Positions 39,674-47,013 of a DNA stretch of 64,000 nucleotides are shown here, piece by piece. Within the stretch, counting starts at the first letter, position 1. The number at the start of each line of letters is the position of its first letter. Under the pieces are notes generated by a model. The model did no database searches. It worked only from the letters and a program-made list of their open reading frames with translations, and was not told where the DNA came from. The position numbers were made by a program, and so were the translations under genes. The DNA comes from Marinifilum sp. D714 (GTDB lineage Bacteria > Bacteroidota > Bacteroidia > Bacteroidales > Marinifilaceae): positions 62,001 through 126,000 of the forward strand of contig NZ_JALPNU010000011.1 of NCBI RefSeq assembly GCF_030851345.1, written 5' to 3'.

Positions 39674-39763
39674 GGTAAGTAGGAGTTAGATTTAGTTCCA
39701 AGCCTAAAAATAAGGAATTTTATTGATATCTAAATGAATTGTACTTTTCCCAAATAAATCGAA

Positions 39764-40978
39764 TTAATACATATTCTTTTCCAATTTCATCTTATTCAAA
39801 ATAACTATATCGTCTCTCCCTTTTACTTCCAATTCTATTTGTTTTTTACCTAATTCTTCCTTTACAATTTTTTTGAGCTCACAAGTTTCCAAATTGTTTA
39901 CCTCTGAAAAATCTATACTATTAATTCTTAATATTTGCTGATCTGGCATTAAGCCTGCACGTTCAGCATCCGTGTCATTCCAAACAAACCGTATGAACAT
40001 TTTCTTTTGGACAATCCTATACTCGAATCCGCAGTTAAAAAATTTAGATACATTAAAATTCTCGTTTTTCTTTAGTACGTAAAGATGTCTTTTAGGAAAA
40101 TCAAATGTAAGCTTAAAGTTGTTTAATATTCCTGCACCAATTGATGCAATATTAGTATCGCCTATACCTGGACCAACATAGCTTATAACATTTCTAAGAG
40201 TATCATTTTCAAAAATGAAGCCAGGAAGGTGTACAATTTTACTTGTAGTTGTATCCTGTATATCTCCTAAAACAGTAGTATAAAGGCTTCCTTTTCCTCT
40301 TCTTATTTTTTTTGTACGTAAATATTTAAGATAATTGTTCTTAACTTCGAAAGTGCCATTGTCGCCTAAATCAAATAACATAGTAGCTCTAAATCCATCA
40401 ACAAAGTGTCCAACAACAAAGGGACTATCTCCTTTCGAAATCTTTTCTTTTTGCTTTAACCCAACAGACTTAAGGTTACTCAATTTATTTGTTATCACAA
40501 CCCCTTTTGAATCCAAACTCCAAATGCAGGATCTCATTAAATTATATCCAATTATACCATCAATATTGCTACAATCCCAACTGGGGTTTAAACTACTGTT
40601 TGATAGCACAGAAACTCCGACCTTATCAAAATGTATATCATTGAACGATACATCCAAGAATGAAAATTTTACATGCATTTTTGAGATGCCATCGCTAATG
40701 CTATCCGAAAAACAGCTTAATAAACCAAGCTCATCGTGGACTTCCTGTGAAATGCAGCTACTTTGGGCTCCTGTATCTAGTAAAAATCGATAAACTTTTT
40801 TACTACCATTTAATCTAACATTTGGCAGCACATATTTATTATTTTTAATCTCTACCGGTAAATTGATGGTGAAATTCTTATTTCTAAGTTTTGCTACAGA
40901 TTGTACTTTTTTATAATTGTTACTATAACAGACTACATTAGTACAACAAAAAAACAATATTAATAATACATACTTCAT
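39764..40978 (-). CDS. Secreted PDZ-containing retropepsin-like aspartyl protease
   Basis: A 404-aa protein with a signal peptide (ATG 40978; a longer frame to 41011 only adds residues before the signal). The active-site motif is FLLDTGAQSSCIS (Asp68-Thr-Gly); a second lobe has MLFDLGDNGTF, where the DTG is replaced by DLG. The last 90 residues form a PDZ domain (DTDAERAGLMPDQQILRIN). It should act in the periplasm or outside. It lies 24 bp after a double-glycine peptide gene and before the exporter, which suggests a role in peptide maturation or turnover. This role is inference. Confidence 0.82.
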   Translation of the reverse strand: MKYVLLILFFCCTNVVCYSNNYKKVQSVAKLRNKNFTINLPVEIKNNKYVLPNVRLNGSKKVYRFLLDTGAQSSCISQEVHDELGLLSCFSDSISDGISKMHVKFSFLDVSFNDIHFDKVGVSVLSNSSLNPSWDCSNIDGIIGYNLMRSCIWSLDSKGVVITNKLSNLKSVGLKQKEKISKGDSPFVVGHFVDGFRATMLFDLGDNGTFEVKNNYLKYLRTKKIRRGKGSLYTTVLGDIQDTTTSKIVHLPGFIFENDTLRNVISYVGPGIGDTNIASIGAGILNNFKLTFDFPKRHLYVLKKNENFNVSKFFNCGFEYRIVQKKMFIRFVWNDTDAERAGLMPDQQILRINSIDFSEVNNLETCELKKIVKEELGKKQIELEVKGRDDIVILNKMKLEKNMY

Positions 40979-41035
40979 CTTATAAAATTTTAAAGGATAA
41001 GCTATTTGCATAACTTATCCTCTTCATTTTTGGCA

Positions 41036-41200
41036 TTAAACAGGTCTAATAACTCTCTTTATTTCTTTACCATCTTTTTTAACTATTTTTTCGTCCCAAC
41101 GCCCATCGCCATCATGATCAATTTTTTCAACTTCTCTTTTACCACCTTTAACAGTAACTAATTCTAAATTAGTAATCGCGTCTTTTAATAAATCTTTCAT
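41036..41200 (-). CDS. Double-glycine leader peptide with Ca-loop-like core (54 aa)
   Basis: A 54-aa small gene. The leader ends VTVKGG at residues 15-20, with Leu at -7, Glu at -8, Val at -4 and Ile at -12, the classical double-glycine leader pattern. Cleavage by the neighbouring C39 domain would release a 34-aa basic peptide containing DHDGDGRWDEKI, similar to an EF-hand or dockerin calcium loop. It starts 9 bp after the stop of the related 50-aa gene and ends 57 bp before the protease start. No modification enzyme is nearby. Function unknown. Confidence 0.8.
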   Translation of the reverse strand: MKDLLKDAITNLELVTVKGGKREVEKIDHDGDGRWDEKIVKKDGKEIKRVIRPV

Positions 41201-41209
41201 ACAATTTAT

Positions 41210-41362
41210 CTATTTTCTTGTTTTAGTAACTATAGTTCCATCATTTCGAGTGATTATTTTGATGTCCCAATTTCCATCGCCATCAAGATCTTTTTTATCA
41301 ACACTGCGTCCTCCTTTTATGCATGACAGCATTAGACTATTCAATACTTCAAAATTTTTCAT
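41210..41362 (-). CDS. Double-glycine leader peptide with Ca-loop-like core (50 aa)
   Basis: A 50-aa small gene starting at ATG 41362 (another ATG lies directly upstream at 41365). The leader is MKNFEVLNSLMLSCIKGG with Leu -12, Leu -7 and Ile -4. Its first eight residues are identical to those of the peptide array at 55.8-56.6 kb. The predicted 32-aa mature part includes DLDGDGNWDIKII, parallel to DHDGDGRWDEKIV in the next gene, so the two are paralogs. It is first of the run peptide-peptide-protease-exporter. Confidence 0.82.
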   Translation of the reverse strand: MKNFEVLNSLMLSCIKGGRSVDKKDLDGDGNWDIKIITRNDGTIVTKTRK

Positions 41363-41460
41363 CATATAAAAATTTAACTATACAATCCTTCCTCACACAA
41401 ACATTGCATGAATCCTCTCATTTAGCTAGCTTTGCCCTTGATCAGAGTAGCTCAGCTACC

Positions 41461-41517
41461 AAAGTCGTTTCCGGGATGAGAACGGATATCGATTAATTTG
41501 TTCCGGAACGACTTTTT
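41461..41517. promoter_or_regulatory. Structured intergenic hairpin upstream of the double-glycine peptide genes
   Basis: AAAGTCGTTTCCGG pairs with CCGGAACGACTTT (one bulge) around a 28-nt loop, followed by TTTTT on the + strand. Just to its left is a second small stem GTAGCTCAGCTAC (41446-41458). It lies in the 250-bp non-coding stretch between the HTH gene and the peptide genes and could be a leader structure or small RNA. Confidence 0.35.
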
Positions 41518-41546
41518 AATGCGCATTATTATTATAAGTCGACTAA

Positions 41547-41590
41547 ATTAAAAACGCTCACTGCCAAAAATGGCAGTGAGCGTTTTTAAT
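41547..41590. terminator. Bidirectional 20-bp perfect-stem terminator/attenuator
   Basis: Left arm 41547-41566 and right arm 41571-41590 are exact inverted complements (ATTAAAAACGCTCACTGCCA type) with an AAAA loop and built-in A and T runs. It lies 23 bp after the HTH gene stop and before the peptide genes on the - strand, so it may partly insulate or attenuate read-through. Confidence 0.8.
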
Positions 41591-41613
41591 TAAACCATAT
41601 TCACTATTTATAT

Positions 41614-41811
41614 TTAATCTATAATATATGATTTAAGCGGACGGGAATATCTAATATTTATTCCTTCATCTTTTATAGCCTCAATTATTCTGTACAAATT
41701 TCGCTCACAAACACTCAATATATCAGCTAATTCCTTTGGTCTACCCGTTGATTTATGAATTGCCAATTTTATCAATTTTCTCTTCACTTCTTTATTCTCC
41801 GTAATGTTCAT
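41614..41811 (-). CDS. Small helix-turn-helix protein (HTH_11-like, 65 aa)
   Basis: A 65-aa basic protein that is little more than one winged HTH: STGRPKELADILSVCERNLY (about residues 21-40) followed by RIIEAIKDEGINIRY and a short wing SRPLKSYIID. Proteins of this size with the ERNLYR recognition helix are probably DNA-binding. It is the first - strand gene before the peptide/exporter genes, and a copy of the 36-nt shared element lies 25-60 nt before its ATG. It could be the local repressor or activator; the target is unknown. Confidence 0.72.
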   Translation of the reverse strand: MNITENKEVKRKLIKLAIHKSTGRPKELADILSVCERNLYRIIEAIKDEGINIRYSRPLKSYIID

Positions 41812-41836
41812 TCTGTGTGGTTAAATAGGTTTTATA

Positions 41837-41872
41837 TACCTATTAATTCCTAAAAACATAAAAAGGTAACCT
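41837..41872 (-). promoter_or_regulatory. Shared 36-nt element, copy C (upstream of the HTH gene)
   Basis: Read on the - strand: AGGTTACCTTTTT, 9 nt, GGAATTAATAGGT. The two blocks begin exactly 22 nt apart, as in copies A and B. It is the most divergent copy (GGAATTAATAGGT against GGAATAAAGGGGT). Confidence 0.65.
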
Positions 41873-41954
41873 TTATTAATGTTAAAAAATGTAAATAAAT
41901 TTAATTTGTGATGTTAATTAAATAGATATACAGTATACTATCATATATTTATAA

Positions 41955-42662
41955 TCACAAGGAAAACAAGCCAAACCTCTTCTTGCATTGATCCCAATCA
42001 AAAGAATCCGATAAGGTCATTTTCGTAATTGATTTGTTGATATTGAAAAACTCCATTCTTATAAATCCCAACTCTTTATTGAACACACCAATCCATTTCG
42101 ATTGGATTAAAGGATGATTCAACCATCCCTCAACCTTAAAGCAGTTAATGTTTCGTTGCAAAATGTTAGAATACTCCTCGAATTGCGATACTACTTTGTA
42201 GTGATGTTTCACTTTAACGCCATTTGGTATATTTAATTCCTTGCTTGGCCAAACATATCCAAAGTCCGTTGTCCATTGTTTACCCACTGTCAAGGGAAAT
42301 CTTACCTCTGGAAAAGGAGTAAATTCATGTACAAAATAGATATCATGTCTTGGTGGATGCAGCCAAACTGTATCTCCATTATCGATAACTCCTGTGCTAC
42401 TATTAGGCGAGGATATATCCTTTCCTTCGTCAACCCAACCAACTGAAAATTGCTTTTGAGGATCGAAAACCCAAGCTTTACCATTACATACCAAATACAT
42501 GATTTGCTTCTTCTTTATTCCTTCAGCCGAGGAATTTTCAACCTGGTATTTATAGATGATTTTTTTGCTATAAACTTGGCTATACAAACTGTAATTGCCT
42601 AACAAACACAATAAAATCAATACTAAATGCTTTATTAGGTTGTGGCCCTTATAAAACTCCAT
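41955..42662 (-). CDS. Secreted protein of unknown function
   Basis: A 235-aa protein I do not recognise. Residues 10-30 (LIKHLVLILLCLLGNYSLYS) look like a signal peptide. The remainder is beta-rich with many aromatic residues (VWLHPPRHDIYF, KQWTTDFGYVWP) and no catalytic motif that I can name. It follows the TPR-like gene by 7 bp on the - strand and ends 140 bp before the HTH gene, so it forms a pair with its upstream neighbour. Extracytoplasmic location is inferred from the signal only. Confidence 0.7.
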   Translation of the reverse strand: MEFYKGHNLIKHLVLILLCLLGNYSLYSQVYSKKIIYKYQVENSSAEGIKKKQIMYLVCNGKAWVFDPQKQFSVGWVDEGKDISSPNSSTGVIDNGDTVWLHPPRHDIYFVHEFTPFPEVRFPLTVGKQWTTDFGYVWPSKELNIPNGVKVKHHYKVVSQFEEYSNILQRNINCFKVEGWLNHPLIQSKWIGVFNKELGFIRMEFFNINKSITKMTLSDSFDWDQCKKRFGLFSL

Positions 42663-42669
42663 AAAACCT

Positions 42670-43836
42670 TTATTTTACATCCGCCGTAGGCAAATCTTTA
42701 AAACCATAAGAATATTTTTCTTTTACCTGAGAGTAATCATCCAGATAGAAATCATCCAATTCGGAATGCGGAAATGAATTGTATACCTGTAATTCTATTT
42801 TCTTCGAAAGCATAACCTTATCGAGCAAACTAGCCCCTTTAGTTTTGGCAATTGAATCCTTAATAGCCTTAAATGGATATTTAGCATACCAAGTATTGGC
42901 TAAAATATCCTTATTATCATCGGATAATGGCATTAAACCAATGGCTAACCTATTTGCGTTTTTCTCAGCAACATCTTCGGGTTTTAAACACATAAAAGGG
43001 GAAACCGTTTCCTTATCGAAATCAATTTTAATGGCAGGCTTTCCAAAGGGGTTACTATAATCGTTATACATTACAGCATCAGAGTAAAACTGGGGATTGA
43101 TATTTCCAACTCTTAATTCCTTTAACAAAATTTCCTTCCAATTCAATGCATCAATCTCTTTATAGATATTGGATTTATTCTTAATCTCAGGCGTGTTGTC
43201 GGCATTGTTTTTCATCCCAAAATAATGACGGTACAGTATAAAATACTTGGTATACATACTATCACTTTGATGGATAAAATCTGGAATCCCATCCTCTTTA
43301 TAATACTCTTTTAAACGCTTGGATAATGCCAACATGGCGCTGTCATTTTTAAACTCACCATAACCATATTCATTTTTGGCAACTTGTTGATCTTCCACGT
43401 AAAGCTGATGATACTTCTCTCGCAAATCGTGGTTTAAACCGCTCTCATATTTCAATCGTAATTTGGGATAAGATTTCTCGAATACTTTCCATTCAGAGCT
43501 ATTTCTGAACGATTCGAATGCTTGTTTTTCAAATCTAACTAAACTATACCCTAGACTTACTAGCTCTTGTGCCAACTTTCTTGCCTCTTTAAACTTTTCA
43601 CATTTTATGGCACAAACACAAGCATTGTGAACATCTTTATAAAAATGCTTTGGATACTGTTTAAACACTTTTTGATGGATTTGCAAAGCTTCCTCAAATT
43701 TCGATTGTGCAATCAATAGCTTGGCTTGGTTCAATTGAGTGTGATAATCGATGTAATCTAATTCTTGATTTTTTTGTGCTAAGCCACTAAAAGTAATTGT
43801 TAGCAATAATAGGGTGTTTAAGATTTGTTTTTTCAT
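42670..43836 (-). CDS. Secreted TPR-like protein of unknown function
   Basis: A 388-aa protein with a signal peptide (about residues 1-20, ending FSGLAQ). Residues 30-110 contain a TPR-like helical pair (LNQAKLLIAQSKFEEALQIH and ACVCAIKCEKFKEARKLA). The C-terminal two thirds resemble the uncharacterised proteins with DALNWKEILL and MLSKKIELQVYNSFPH segments; no known catalytic motif is evident. It is the upstream gene of a two-gene unit with the 235-aa secreted protein. Confidence 0.7.
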   Translation of the reverse strand: MKKQILNTLLLLTITFSGLAQKNQELDYIDYHTQLNQAKLLIAQSKFEEALQIHQKVFKQYPKHFYKDVHNACVCAIKCEKFKEARKLAQELVSLGYSLVRFEKQAFESFRNSSEWKVFEKSYPKLRLKYESGLNHDLREKYHQLYVEDQQVAKNEYGYGEFKNDSAMLALSKRLKEYYKEDGIPDFIHQSDSMYTKYFILYRHYFGMKNNADNTPEIKNKSNIYKEIDALNWKEILLKELRVGNINPQFYSDAVMYNDYSNPFGKPAIKIDFDKETVSPFMCLKPEDVAEKNANRLAIGLMPLSDDNKDILANTWYAKYPFKAIKDSIAKTKGASLLDKVMLSKKIELQVYNSFPHSELDDFYLDDYSQVKEKYSYGFKDLPTADVK

Positions 43837-43853
43837 TTTAGTTTTTTTGGGTA

Positions 43854-43875
43854 GAGCCGTAGCATGCTACGGCTC
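43854..43875. repeat. 22-bp perfect palindrome (REP-like)
   Basis: GAGCCGTAGCA followed immediately by its exact reverse complement, 17 bp upstream of the secreted TPR-like gene start. GC content is much higher than the surroundings. It resembles the short palindromic repeats scattered in Bacteroidota genomes. Confidence 0.7.
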
Positions 43876-43900
43876 AGTAAGAGTTTTGGTATATTTTAGT

Positions 43901-44061
43901 CCTTACAAAAAAGAAAGCCTCCTTCGCATAAGTAATCTTTCCTTACACAAAGTAGGCATCCCTTAGGTATAAATTTGCTTTCCTTCTTAAAAGTACGTTT
44001 CCCTTACAAAAAGTAAGCTCTCCTTCGGCCTGGGAAGCTCCCCTTACAAAAAGTAAGTAGT
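43901..44061. repeat. Eight-unit tandem repeat, period 20 bp
   Basis: Eight consecutive 20-bp units (one is 21 bp) each start with CCTT. The best units read CCTTACAAAAAGTAAGCTCT, and many contain an internal TTAC-A5-GTAA hairpin. Units starting CCTTAC and CCTTCG alternate in part. The reading frames across it are by-products of the repeat. It lies between the palindrome and the 247-aa protein gene. Confidence 0.8.
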
Positions 44062-44082
44062 CTTCTCGGGCGTTTCAGAAGG

Positions 44083-44826
44083 TTAATCCTGTTCTTCAAG
44101 CTTAGATTCACGTTCTTCTCTAAGCTCTCTAAAATATACACTAGCATACAATTCCGCCTTTTCCGGATTCTTCCAGAATACGAAACGACCAGCATCACGA
44201 ACTGCATCTACAGCTTGTTTTAGATAAGTAAATGCTCTATCGCGCATTTCTTTTGCAGGCCTATCATTTTCTGCCTTATCCCCATTCACACTCGATAGTA
44301 TTAAACTACACTCTTCGGCAAGAGCTTGTGCTTTTGTTGCTTTAGCAGGATCGCCACCTACCGCCTGAAATGCCTCTGGCTTGCTTTCAATCAATTTTGC
44401 CAATTCCGAAAGATCCTGAATCATGTCGGTATTGGTATAACCTTCGGCAACATGATATACAATTTGCATTGCCATATTATCTTTGCGGTAGGCATATCTA
44501 CAGAAATGTAATAACTCATCTCTGGTCTCGAAAGCTTCTTTCGAAAGTGTGGTCCACTTTTCTTCAGCTTCCGATCTTTCTTTGCGCACTTGTATCCAAT
44601 TACCTTGTGCTTCTCGCAAACCTTTTGCACGAATTGGTAAATCTTCTATTGTTGCAATATCCAAATCTGTTGCCGTTAATGCATCTTTATCAATTGTAGC
44701 ATAACGATACAAATCAAAAGCTTCGCCAACTGCAATATTAATAGGCAAATTGGGATCTTTCACATCATCCTGTTCAATTAATAAATAATTGGGTTTTAGG
44801 GCTTCAAAACTTTCTTTGTCACTCAT
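44083..44826 (-). CDS. Conserved hypothetical protein
   Basis: A 247-aa soluble, charged and mostly helical protein that I cannot assign to a named family. The N-terminus KPNYLLIEQDDVKDPNLPIN and the C-terminal FVFWKNPEKAELYASVYFRE are distinctive. There is no signal peptide and no transmembrane segment. Low-complexity Glu/Lys content rises at the C-terminus. It stands alone, between the 20-bp repeat array and an intergenic region. Confidence 0.7.
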   Translation of the reverse strand: MSDKESFEALKPNYLLIEQDDVKDPNLPINIAVGEAFDLYRYATIDKDALTATDLDIATIEDLPIRAKGLREAQGNWIQVRKERSEAEEKWTTLSKEAFETRDELLHFCRYAYRKDNMAMQIVYHVAEGYTNTDMIQDLSELAKLIESKPEAFQAVGGDPAKATKAQALAEECSLILSSVNGDKAENDRPAKEMRDRAFTYLKQAVDAVRDAGRFVFWKNPEKAELYASVYFRELREERESKLEEQD

Positions 44827-45018
44827 TTTTAAATGATTTTTGGATTAATAAAATGGTTAGCTTTATTATAATATTCTTTTAAAAACGAGAATTAAGTTAA
44901 TTTATTTTGCAAGCCCCACCAAAATGTAAGTGTTAAATATTGTTAATCTTAATTTCAGATATTGTTATTAATAAGTGCAACACCTAACTTTTGCAGGCTA
45001 TTCAGAAGAATTAATTTT

Positions 45019-45186
45019 ATGAAAGATTATTTATTGGTATCCGCAACTATCCTTTGTCTAATATTTACATTATTTGTATCATTCCGAATTCCCGAAACCG
45101 ATGGTTACATAACATTCGCAATTGGCACGATAGTGTTTATTTTACTGGTTCACGCAACAATAAAAAGCATGTGGGAGAAATACTAG
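45019..45186 (+). CDS. Small two-helix membrane protein
   Basis: A 55-aa protein from ATG 45019 (MKDYLLVSATIL) with two hydrophobic helices (about residues 4-20 and 29-47) joined by a polar turn SFRIPETDGY. Longer versions starting at 44962 add a Cys/Arg-rich stretch that is unlikely to be coding. There is no recognised family. The following 55 bp lead into an octamer repeat. Confidence 0.5.
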   Translation: MKDYLLVSATILCLIFTLFVSFRIPETDGYITFAIGTIVFILLVHATIKSMWEKY

Positions 45187-45241
45187 CGACACTCTTAAAA
45201 AGGGATAATACCGATTACCTAAGCTGTACAATAGAAAATTT

Positions 45242-45309
45242 GACTGTTTGACTATTCGACTGTTTGACTATTCGACTGTTAGACCGTTCGACTATTAGAC
45301 TCGTTGACC
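45242..45309. repeat. Octamer tandem repeat (GACTNTTN)
   Basis: Eight successive 8-bp units: GACTGTTT, GACTATTC, GACTGTTT, GACTATTC, GACTGTTA, GACCGTTC, GACTATTA, GACTCGTT. A 16-bp super-period is visible in the first four. Non-coding. Confidence 0.85.
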
Positions 45310-45329
45310 TTTCAAAACTTTCAGTAAGC

Positions 45330-45359
45330 AAAAAACCCGCTCAACAAATTGAACGGGCT
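45330..45359 (-). terminator. Terminator downstream of the Crp/Fnr gene
   Basis: ACCCGCTCAA / TTGAACGGGCT stem with G-T wobble and a T run on the - strand, 22 bp after the stop codon. Confidence 0.75.
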
Positions 45360-45381
45360 CCTTACATCTATATCTTATTTT

Positions 45382-46086
45382 CTATATCAAACCGCCGGTT
45401 TTTCGAAGCGATTCGCTATTTAATATCTTTATTTTTCTACCGTTTAGTTCTATCAGTTTATCCGATTTAAACTCCGACAACAATCGAATTACCGATTCGG
45501 TAGCTGTTCCAACCATATTGGCCAATTCCTCGCGCGTAAGCGATATTTTTAGGGTTCCTTCTTCATTTAAACCGAAAGTGTCCTCAAGGTGTATCAATAC
45601 TTCAGCCAATCGCTCTCTTACCGTTTTTTGTGCAATATCGGTAATGTAATTGTTGGCTTCACCCAATTCGGCACAAGTAACTTTCATTAGCTGCAAGGCA
45701 AAATTAGAGTTCTCTTGTATCAGTTTGGTAAGAACATTTGATGGGATAAAACATACCACGGCATCTTCGATAACCTTTGCGGAAGTGCAAAAACGTTCAT
45801 GACTTAATACCGATCTAAATCCGATTAAATCACCCTCTTTTGCAAAACGAATAATTTGCTCTTTTCCTTCCAATCCGGTTTTAAAAACCTTTAAAATACC
45901 CGAATAAAGAAAGAAGCAACCTTTGGCAAAGTCTCCTTCTCTATAAATTACACTTCCACGTTTAAAGAATTGTACCTCTTCACCCCAAAATAAAAGATTT
46001 TGATCGTCGACACCCAGATCAGGAAACTTAAGACTGAATTTCTCAGCCAACTGATTGCAGTTTGGAAGATTAATATTTTGCTTCAT
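45382..46086 (-). CDS. Crp/Fnr family transcriptional regulator
   Basis: A 234-aa regulator with an N-terminal cyclic-nucleotide-type beta roll (RGSVIYREGDFAKGCFFLYS, about residues 38-57) and a C-terminal winged HTH (LTREELANMVGTATESVIRL, about 184-203). The recognition helix keeps the Glu and Arg that contact the TGA half-site in FNR/CRP proteins. The N-terminus has only one cysteine (Cys10), so it lacks an FNR-type iron-sulfur cluster. It is divergent from the OsmC gene across 467 bp that contains a perfect FNR-like box. The effector is unknown. Confidence 0.9.
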   Translation of the reverse strand: MKQNINLPNCNQLAEKFSLKFPDLGVDDQNLLFWGEEVQFFKRGSVIYREGDFAKGCFFLYSGILKVFKTGLEGKEQIIRFAKEGDLIGFRSVLSHERFCTSAKVIEDAVVCFIPSNVLTKLIQENSNFALQLMKVTCAELGEANNYITDIAQKTVRERLAEVLIHLEDTFGLNEEGTLKISLTREELANMVGTATESVIRLLSEFKSDKLIELNGRKIKILNSESLRKTGGLI

Positions 46087-46308
46087 TTCAACGCTTACTG
46101 AATAAACTTGTTATAAAATAGCTTTGTTAAACATCCTAAAAAAACATGCCAAACCAGCAATTTTTACAGATGTTTTAATCATTTCTTAATTCTAATTTCA
46201 CCAACTTTAGAATCAGGTTTAAATATAGTAATTTAAGTTATATTTCTCCAATAGCCATTTACACACTTGTTTGATTTTCCTAACAAATCCAAATCTGTTT
46301 ACAGCTTC

Positions 46309-46320
46309 ATGTTATAACAT
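46309..46320. promoter_or_regulatory. 12-bp palindrome upstream of Crp/Fnr and OsmC genes
   Basis: ATGTTATAACAT is a perfect palindrome in the 467-bp divergent gap (46087-46553). It may be an operator; nothing else in the left half of the gap stands out. Confidence 0.3.
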
Positions 46321-46450
46321 TTAATAATTAAAATGTTCTGGTATAATGCCGATACATGTTCAACGTGATTTTAGAAGTGAAACGCACTAAGGGCGCGTTT
46401 GAGTAGTAATCGATATTACAAGTTTTAAGCTACAATATTTTTTAATAATT

Positions 46451-46464
46451 TTGATTGAAATCAA
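46451..46464. promoter_or_regulatory. FNR-type box upstream of the OsmC gene
   Basis: TTGATTGAAATCAA matches the FNR/Anr consensus TTGATnnnnATCAA exactly. It is centred about 96 bp before the OsmC start codon and 370 bp before the Crp/Fnr start, so the divergently encoded Crp/Fnr protein is the obvious candidate to bind it. Confidence 0.55.
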
Positions 46465-46553
46465 TATTTCTTTGAATTACGTACACATAAGTTATAAGCT
46501 GTGACCTTCACTAACCTGAAATGCACTACTTGTAACCTGCAACTTTATAAACA

Positions 46554-46973
46554 ATGAAACACAAAGTAGAAATGGACTGGCAAGGCAATTTTGCCTATAA
46601 AGCCAATATGGATGGACACGAATTGATAACCGATGCCAGCAAACAAGTTGGGGGTGATGGCACTGGTGTTAGTCCTAAAAAGTTAATGTTAACAGCACTC
46701 GCTGGCTGCACCGGTATCGATATCGTAATGATCCTAAAAAAGATGCGTGTTGAAGTTCGTGATATCAAAGTTTCGGTTGAAGGTGAATTGAGCGAGGAAC
46801 AGCCAAGTTATTATAAAAACATGCACATTATTTATGAATTCTTTGGTAAAGATTTTCCTCATGCTAAGATTGAACGAGCTGTAAAACTATCGGAAGAAGA
46901 ATATTGTGGAGTTAGTGCTCTGTACAAAAAAGTAATTCCTGTTACTTCGGAGATTATTTACCACGAAGAATAA
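46554..46973 (+). CDS. OsmC family protein
   Basis: A 139-aa protein of the OsmC/Ohr fold. The two conserved cysteines are in LAGCTGIDIVMIL (about residue 57) and EEYCGVSA (about 121), the reactive pair used for peroxide reduction. The family includes organic hydroperoxide peroxidases, but this subgroup (GVSPKKLMLTALAGCTGID) is not characterised. It is preceded by an FNR-like box and divergent from a Crp/Fnr regulator, which suggests redox or oxygen control. Confidence 0.88.
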   Translation: MKHKVEMDWQGNFAYKANMDGHELITDASKQVGGDGTGVSPKKLMLTALAGCTGIDIVMILKKMRVEVRDIKVSVEGELSEEQPSYYKNMHIIYEFFGKDFPHAKIERAVKLSEEEYCGVSALYKKVIPVTSEIIYHEE

Positions 46974-46982
46974 ATTGGATAG

Positions 46983-47002
46983 AGACCCACGGCCGTGCGT
47001 CT
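46983..47002. repeat. REP-like palindrome AGAC...GTCT
   Basis: AGACCCACGGCCGTGCGTCT is a near-perfect palindrome (one mismatched pair) of high GC content, 10 bp after the OsmC stop. I recall related GAGACGCACGG / CCGTGCGTCTC repeats from many Bacteroidota genomes. Confidence 0.6.
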
Positions 47003-47013
47003 GTATATTGCAA

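Noticed and set aside
41440-41480. tRNA remnant (GAGTAGCTCAG-like stretch)
   Set aside because: Only about 9 nt resemble a tRNA D-arm; no acceptor stem or T-arm follows.
44004-44207. 67-aa reading frame over the 20-bp repeat
   Set aside because: It is a by-product of the tandem repeat and overlaps the start of a well-supported - strand gene region; no homology-like features.
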